NCBI GenBank assembly: GCA_035471925.1
Contig: DATIPO010000089.1
Span: 15,104 to 79,103, forward strand
DNA length: 64,000 nucleotides
Source of the DNA: JANQFM01 sp035471925
GTDB taxonomy: Bacteria; Acidobacteriota; UBA6911; RPQK01; DATIPO01
Reading direction: 5' to 3'
The number at the start of each line of letters is the position of its first letter. Positions within the stretch are counted from its first letter, which is position 1. Positions 59,455-64,000 of the stretch are shown one piece after another. The notes under the pieces were generated by a model, which saw nothing but the letters and a program-made list of their open reading frames with translations, was not told the origin of the DNA and did no database searches. The position numbers and the translations under genes were made by a program.

Positions 59455-60714
59455 TCACACCCCTTTGGCGGCGGCCATGGCTTTGACCGGATCCATGCGG
59501 GCCGCGCGGAAAGCCGGAATGGCGGCCGCCAGGATGGATGCCGCCATCAAGGTCAGGCCGGCCCAGGAGGTCATCTCCCAATTCCATTGAAAGCGGATGA
59601 CCGGGTCCATGCGGGTGCTCATGATCGCCATCTCGCCCATCCAGCGGCTCAGGTCGAGTCCGCTGGTGGAGAGGTAGTTCATGGCCCAGCCGCCGATGCC
59701 CAGCCCAGCGGCCACCCCGATCAACGACAGGAAGAAGCTCTCGGCCAGGATAGAGAAGAGCACCTGTTCGGGCAGCATGCCCAGCGAAGTGACGGTCCCG
59801 ATTTCGCGGCTGCGCTCGAAGACGGCCATGAGCATGGTATTGAGGATTCCCAGGGCGGCGAAGATGGCGATGAGTCCGATGATGAATCCATAGCTCGACT
59901 CGAACATGGCCAGATAGTCGCGCAGTTGAGGTGAGAGATCGCCCCAGGAGGCGGCTTCGACCTGCTCGGGCAGCTCGGAATCGGCGTTGAGCTGTTCGGT
60001 GAGGGCGTCAGCCTGCATGGGATCGTCCAAGCTGAGGACGATCTCGTGAATGCGCTGCGGCGGCAGCACCAGCAGGTCCTGAAGGTCGCTGACGTGGACC
60101 ACCGCCAGCGTTTTGTCGACGTGGCTGAGTCCCGAACGAAGGATGCCGCGCACCGCGAACAGGGCATTGCCCAGCGATCCGTCGGCGGCTTGGGTGAGGG
60201 CCGCCACCTCACCTCCGATTTGGGCGCGCAGTTCTTCCGCCAGTCCTTCTCCCAGCAGGATGCCGCCTTGGGCTTGGGCTGCCAGCGGCTGTCCCGTGTG
60301 AAGCGTATTAAGGAAAGTCGTGACGCGGGCCTCGCGCTCAGGATCGACTCCGATCAGTTGGGCTCCCGCCGAGTGCTCTCCCGTTGAAAGCAGGGCAAAC
60401 CCGTAGACGCGGGGGGCGGCGGCCTTGACGGCGGTGAACTTCTCTTCGATTTGACTGCTGAGGTCTGGATCGACGCCTTGGCGTCCGCCCAGGGTGTCAT
60501 AGAGCCCGCGGTCGGGCAGGTAGTCGGGATTGTGGAGCTGAACGTGCCCCAGCATCAGGTTGGTGCCGTTGGCCAGCAACTGGTCCTTGAGTCCCATGGT
60601 CATGCCCACCAGCAGGATGAGAAAGAAGAAGGCCGTGGCCACGGCCGCGATAGTGATCAGGCTGCGCCGCGTGTTGCGCCACAGGTTGCGCCAGCCCAGT
60701 TTGAGGACCAGCAT
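59455..60714 (-). CDS. FtsX-like ABC permease (LolC/LolE type), first permease
   Basis: The 419-residue protein has an N-terminal helix (SLITIAAVATAFFFLILLVG), a periplasmic domain (about 45-265) and three C-terminal helices (FIIGLIAIFAALGILNTMLM and following). It ends in PAFRAARMDPVKAMA, typical of LolC/E. It starts 1 nt after the LolA-like gene stop and precedes the second permease by 17 nt. The pair forms the membrane part of a lipoprotein-type exporter. Confidence 0.88.
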   Translation of the reverse strand: MLVLKLGWRNLWRNTRRSLITIAAVATAFFFLILLVGMTMGLKDQLLANGTNLMLGHVQLHNPDYLPDRGLYDTLGGRQGVDPDLSSQIEEKFTAVKAAAPRVYGFALLSTGEHSAGAQLIGVDPEREARVTTFLNTLHTGQPLAAQAQGGILLGEGLAEELRAQIGGEVAALTQAADGSLGNALFAVRGILRSGLSHVDKTLAVVHVSDLQDLLVLPPQRIHEIVLSLDDPMQADALTEQLNADSELPEQVEAASWGDLSPQLRDYLAMFESSYGFIIGLIAIFAALGILNTMLMAVFERSREIGTVTSLGMLPEQVLFSILAESFFLSLIGVAAGLGIGGWAMNYLSTSGLDLSRWMGEMAIMSTRMDPVIRFQWNWEMTSWAGLTLMAASILAAAIPAFRAARMDPVKAMAAAKGV

Positions 60715-60715
60715 G

Positions 60716-61537
60716 TCATCTCCTCAGTTGGGACAGCGAGAACTTGCGGTCGGGGATGTCGATGTTGAAGTGCAACTCGTGGTAGACCATTTCGGTGTAT
60801 TCGCCGCTTTTGTCGGCTGGCTCCAGCCGAAACCGGGCTGGGACCAGGCGTCCGTCCATCTCTCGGTAATCGTGAAAGGTCAGGGTGCGCTTGAGCACGT
60901 CGTCTTCGTCGTAATAGCGCGACCAGATGGGCATCAGGTCCCTTTGGCGCACCTGGATGAGGATGCGTCCCCACACCACCGGGGCTTCCGGCTTGGGCAG
61001 CAGTTCCAGCTCCCACACGGTCCCGTCCTCTTCATTGCGGACCCCCTCGTAGACCACTTTGATGTTGTAGTCTTCGGCCAGCAGCGATTCCTTGACCAGA
61101 TCGTCGTTGGTGAAATGGGAGCCCATCCAGGAGCCCATCATCATCGAGCTGGGGACGCGGATGGTGCGGTCGATCTTAGGCAGGTAGTTCCAGATGTCGC
61201 GTCCCACCTTAAGGGTGGCGGTTCCTTCTTCTTTCTTGGGAGCCAGGATGCGGATGAGGGCCTTATCTTTGCCTTTGGACCAGATCTCCAGTTCCAGCGA
61301 GCGGGTCCAGTGTTCGGTCACCACCGTCATCTCCACTCGTCCTTGGGAGGACTCGCCTCGCATCATGCGGTCGACCTTGTCGATGATCTCAACCGGATCG
61401 AGGTCGGTGTCGCCGGCCATTCCCCAGGCATAGAGCGGCAAGAGTCCTGGAGTTCCCGCCTTGTGGGAGGGCGCCGCCAGGACGCTGAGGGCGGCCAGTA
61501 CAAAAAGCACGACTGCAAGGGACCTCTTGGAATTCAT
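60716..61537 (-). CDS. LolA-like outer-membrane lipoprotein-sorting protein
   Basis: The 273-residue exported protein has a signal peptide (MNSKRSLAVVLFVLAALSVL, cut near LAAPSHK). A LolA/LppX-like beta-barrel follows (EIIDKVDRMMRGESSQGRVEM, SLELEIWSKGKDKALIRILAP, KLPKIDRTIRVPSSMM-type segment). Such proteins receive hydrophobic cargo from FtsX-type permeases in the periplasm. It is first in the operon with two permeases and the ATPase. Assignment to the family is fairly sure; the cargo is unknown. The start follows GGAG by 7 nt, with a -10 box nearly at the ATG. Confidence 0.8.
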   Translation of the reverse strand: MNSKRSLAVVLFVLAALSVLAAPSHKAGTPGLLPLYAWGMAGDTDLDPVEIIDKVDRMMRGESSQGRVEMTVVTEHWTRSLELEIWSKGKDKALIRILAPKKEEGTATLKVGRDIWNYLPKIDRTIRVPSSMMMGSWMGSHFTNDDLVKESLLAEDYNIKVVYEGVRNEEDGTVWELELLPKPEAPVVWGRILIQVRQRDLMPIWSRYYDEDDVLKRTLTFHDYREMDGRLVPARFRLEPADKSGEYTEMVYHELHFNIDIPDRKFSLSQLRR

Positions 61538-61546
61538 GATGTCTCC

Positions 61547-61575
61547 AGTATAGCTTGGCGGACTCCGCCGCCCAA
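61547..61575 (-). promoter_or_regulatory. Promoter with palindromic spacer, export operon
   Basis: On the minus strand TTGGGC (61570-61575), a 17-bp spacer and TATACT (61547-61552) precede the ATG by 9 nt. The spacer holds the palindrome GGCGGACTCCGCC (61557-61569), between the two boxes, a position where a repressor or a MerR-type activator could act. Confidence 0.5.
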
Positions 61576-61827
61576 TCAACCCGACAGGAATGACTACGTA
61601 GCATGCTGCCGCTTCATTCAAGCGGGCGGACGGAAAGCGAACAGCCCCCTTCAAGAGCCACGGCGAGAGCCGACGTGCTGGTCCATCAGTTGTTCAACGC
61701 CTCCCAGGCTCGAGCCTGCAAACCCCTCCAGGGGGCATCACTGCTCTGGACGGCGAATGGCCCGCTCGCACAACCAGCCGGGCGCACTCTCTCGGCGTCG
61801 GCTGGGGCCGGGTGCTAGAATAGGACA

Positions 61828-62112
61828 ATGTCTGACAAGCGCCTTAAAGTCACCTGCCCCTGCTGCCGCTCCGAACTGCAGGTGGACCCGGAAACCGGTT
61901 TGGTCCTCAAGCACAGCCGCCAGAAAAGCTCGGCGTCTTTCGAGGAGGCCCTCAAGCGTGAGCAGGAACGACGCGGCAAAGCCGACCAGCTCTTCGACCA
62001 AGCCTTCGACAACGAGCGCAAGCGCAGCTCTGATCTGGAAAAGAAATTCCGCAAGGCCTTCGACTCGCTAGACGACCTCGACGACCCCGTCCGCCCCTTC
62101 GACCTCGACTAA
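61828..62112 (+). CDS. Small Cys-rich and acidic protein
   Basis: The 94-residue protein has a Cys cluster near the N-terminus (TCPCCRSELQVD), which resembles half of a zinc ribbon. A charged helix (SASFEEALKREQERRGKADQ) and an acidic C-terminus rich in Asp follow. A TAGAAT box ends 6 nt before the ATG; the -35 is weak. It is flanked by a convergent ThiF gene. The family is not recognised. Confidence 0.5.
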   Translation: MSDKRLKVTCPCCRSELQVDPETGLVLKHSRQKSSASFEEALKREQERRGKADQLFDQAFDNERKRSSDLEKKFRKAFDSLDDLDDPVRPFDLD

Positions 62113-62122
62113 GGCTCAACGT

Positions 62123-63169
62123 TCAAGAACCCACATAACGGGCATAGAGGCTGCGGGCTGTCGCCACGTCGTCGGTGCCGGTAATGATGGCCCGTCCGTC
62201 GGGAAAGAGGTGGATTTCGTGACCGTCCAACCGGAGGCGCATGAGAAAAGGATTGCGCTGGACCTCAATGTCTTCGGGCAGGCGCTGCAGCAGGAGATCG
62301 AAATCGACGGGTAAAGGGCCCTCTCCTGAGTTCAGGCGCGAAGGACGGATTTGCACGGCATTGCGTCCGCATAAACGAGCCGAACGGTCTCCCGCTTCTC
62401 CGCCCAGGTAAGGGAACTCTTCCCCAGCACAGCAAGGACAGTCAGGATTCTTCAAGGCCAGATAGTCGCTGGAGCGCCAATATCCCTCCCATACGTCGAC
62501 CCGCAGCATCACTGGGACGAAGTCATGCCCAGCCAAGCGCCGAAGGGCCTGGGAGGCTTGAAACGAAGCCACTGCCTGCACCGTCGGTCCCAAGATCCCC
62601 GCTGTCTCGCAGGTTTCCACGCTGCCCGCCGCGGGAAGCTCTTCCATCAGGCAGCGCAAGCAAGGGGTCGTATCGCCGGGTTGACCGACATCAATGGCGG
62701 CGGCGACGCCGTAGCTGCCCAGGGCGGCGCCATAGATCCAGGGGACGCCTTGACTGACCGACCAGTCGTTGAGCAAGAAGCGCGTTTCGAAGTTGTCGGT
62801 GCCGTCGATCAGCAGGTGGCAGCCCTCGACCAAGGAGGCTATGTTGCGATAGTCGAGATCGTCGCACAGAGCATCCACCTCAATATCGGAGTTGACCTGG
62901 GTCAAGGCCTTGCGGGCGGCTTGGGCCTTGGGCAGGCGCTGTCTGGCGTCGGACTCGGTGAAGAGCGTCTGGCGCTGAAGGTTGGAGGCTTCCACGAAGT
63001 CGCGGTCGATGATGCGCAGGCAGCCCACGCCGGCCCGCGCCAGCATGTCGGCTGAAGCCGTGCCCAGCGCGCCGCAGCCCACGATGGCGACCTGCGAAGC
63101 TTGCAGCCGCTCTTGGCCTTTGCGTCCCAGCGGCGCAAAGCGGATCTGGCGTGAGTAACGGTCCTGCAT
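62123..63169 (-). CDS. ThiF/MoeB/HesA-family adenylyltransferase
   Basis: The 348-residue E1-like enzyme has the nucleotide-binding GCGALGTASADMLARAGVG motif near residue 31, the adenylation residues in DRDFVEASNLQRQ, and two zinc CxxC pairs (CLRC and CPCC). Members activate the C-terminal Gly of ThiS/MoaD-type carriers for sulfur transfer. Residues about 290-348 (LPEDIEVQRNPFLMRLRLDG) form an extra small domain beyond the usual about 250 residues. No carrier or sulfurtransferase gene is adjacent, so the pathway (thiamine or molybdopterin) is not determined. A TACACT box lies 8 nt before the ATG. Confidence 0.88.
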   Translation of the reverse strand: MQDRYSRQIRFAPLGRKGQERLQASQVAIVGCGALGTASADMLARAGVGCLRIIDRDFVEASNLQRQTLFTESDARQRLPKAQAARKALTQVNSDIEVDALCDDLDYRNIASLVEGCHLLIDGTDNFETRFLLNDWSVSQGVPWIYGAALGSYGVAAAIDVGQPGDTTPCLRCLMEELPAAGSVETCETAGILGPTVQAVASFQASQALRRLAGHDFVPVMLRVDVWEGYWRSSDYLALKNPDCPCCAGEEFPYLGGEAGDRSARLCGRNAVQIRPSRLNSGEGPLPVDFDLLLQRLPEDIEVQRNPFLMRLRLDGHEIHLFPDGRAIITGTDDVATARSLYARYVGS

Positions 63170-63298
63170 ACCTTCTGAGTGTATCGGATTTGCTGTCCTG
63201 CAAGCCTTCCTGAGACGAAATAACTGGCCAATGCCTGCGCCGACAGTGTAGAATTGGTGACGGGTTATCGGGAAGTCCCGCAGTTCGGGGGAGTTCCC

Positions 63299-64000
63299 AT
63301 GGCGAAAGCCAAACGCAAGTCGTCTCGCAAGAAGGCATCCCGCAAGAAGAAGGTCGGCAAGAGCCGGTTGCGTCGCAGGGCGCTGGGGTTTCTATTCCTG
63401 GCGGCGCTGTTTTTCGGCTGCGGTGTTTTCTATTTCTACTACACCGAGTTTTCCCAACTCATCGATGAACGCTTGGCCGAGCAGCCGGCCCGCGTCAGCG
63501 CCATCTACAGCCGCCCGCTGGAGATCCGGCGCGGACAGGTTCTGACCCCCGAGGAATTGGCCCTCAAGCTGTCTTTCCTGGGATACAAGTCGGGGAGCGA
63601 GTTGAAGGAAGGGGAGTGGTACGTCCGCCGAGGCAACCGCTTCCGCGTGGGACAGCAGTGGGGGGACCGCCGCCAGCACATCGCCATCGGCTTCAACGCC
63701 TCGGGACGGGTGGTGGCCCTGCAGCGCGACGGCCAAGTCGTAGACCGGCTGCTGCTCAAGGGGCAGTTCCTGTCCAACCTTTTCGGCAGCGGACGCGAGA
63801 AGCGGCGCGCCGTGCAATACGAGGAACTCCCGGTCACCTTGGTGGACGCCGTCCTGGCGGCCGAGGACCGCGACTTTTTCCAGCACTGGGGCATCGATGT
63901 GGCCGGCATCGCGCGGGCCGCCTGGATCAACGTCCTGCGTCAAGAAGCGGCGCAGGGCGGGAGCACGCTCACTCAGCAGTTCGTCAAGAACTTCTTCCTC
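63299..64000 (+). CDS. Penicillin-binding protein 1B, 5' part
   Basis: The gene runs off the right edge of the window; 234 codons are visible. A very basic N-terminal tail (KAKRKSSRKKASRKKKVGK) is followed by a membrane helix (about 30-48), then a UB2H-like segment and the start of a GT51 domain with EDRDFF at 189 and GGSTLTQQ near 220. This is the PBP1B arrangement, a second class A PBP beside PBP1A at 31 kb. The start has GGGGGAG 6 nt upstream and a TAGAAT box at 63249-63254. Confidence 0.85.
   Translation, partial: MAKAKRKSSRKKASRKKKVGKSRLRRRALGFLFLAALFFGCGVFYFYYTEFSQLIDERLAEQPARVSAIYSRPLEIRRGQVLTPEELALKLSFLGYKSGSELKEGEWYVRRGNRFRVGQQWGDRRQHIAIGFNASGRVVALQRDGQVVDRLLLKGQFLSNLFGSGREKRRAVQYEELPVTLVDAVLAAEDRDFFQHWGIDVAGIARAAWINVLRQEAAQGGSTLTQQFVKNFFL

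Overview
The window is a chromosomal segment of a GC-rich Gram-negative bacterium, most likely an uncultured member of the Acidobacteriota. Nothing here fixes a class or genus. The pointers are an Oar-like TonB-dependent receptor with a carboxypeptidase-like N-terminal domain, a GWxTD-domain protein, TPR proteins next to an FG-GAP/ASPIC-UnbV protein, three DUF3857/transglutaminase-like proteins, and LolCDE-type export genes that imply an outer membrane. No rRNA, tRNA, insertion sequence, CRISPR array or prophage was found.

Layout. 1-12.6 kb: the end of an amino-acid dehydrogenase/DapB-like gene, a TPR protein, a large outer-membrane receptor with a strong terminator, a GWxTD protein, a TPR plus ASPIC/UnbV pair, and a PLP-dependent trans-sulfuration enzyme. 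12.6-24.2 kb: an orphan protein with a PD-(D/E)XK/QxxxY nuclease signature, tatA, a selB plus HELLH-lipoprotein pair, then the ribosome/SRP block ffh-rpsP-khpA-rimM-trmD-rplS and a large TPR protein. 24.2-33.9 kb: a small membrane protein, a ThiE/TenI-like protein and a type III polyketide synthase in one run, a coiled-coil exported protein, larC, tatD, a polyprenyl synthase and PBP1A. 33.9-42.6 kb: a repeat-filled gap, then nuoJKLMN-greA as one minus-strand operon with its own promoter, and an NHLRC2-like thioredoxin/beta-propeller protein. 42.6-49.1 kb: a VapBC-type module, a LysR regulator divergent from ilvB-ilvN-ilvC, and a nucleotidyltransferase with a small partner. 49-64 kb: a secreted protein, the three-gene DUF3857 operon, a phosphatase-like lipoprotein, a LolA-like/FtsX/FtsX/ATPase export operon, a ThiF/MoeB enzyme and the start of PBP1B.

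How the genes work together. ilvBNC gives the first two steps of branched-chain amino-acid synthesis, with a LysR regulator alongside. nuoJKLMN encodes only the proton-pumping membrane half of complex I, so the other subunits must lie elsewhere. The ffh-to-rplS block couples protein targeting, ribosome maturation and tRNA modification. The LolA-like/FtsX/ATPase set probably moves lipoproteins or other hydrophobic cargo through the envelope.

Two window-wide signals stand out. First, many first-in-unit genes have a -10 hexamer only 6-12 nt before the start codon and mostly lack a usable Shine-Dalgarno sequence, which suggests widespread leaderless transcription. Second, several non-coding repeat families occur in gaps: a dispersed CCCAGGGT palindromic element (four copies), a 55-bp and a 25-bp tandem array, and a 25-bp-arm palindrome that forms the 3' end of ilvN.
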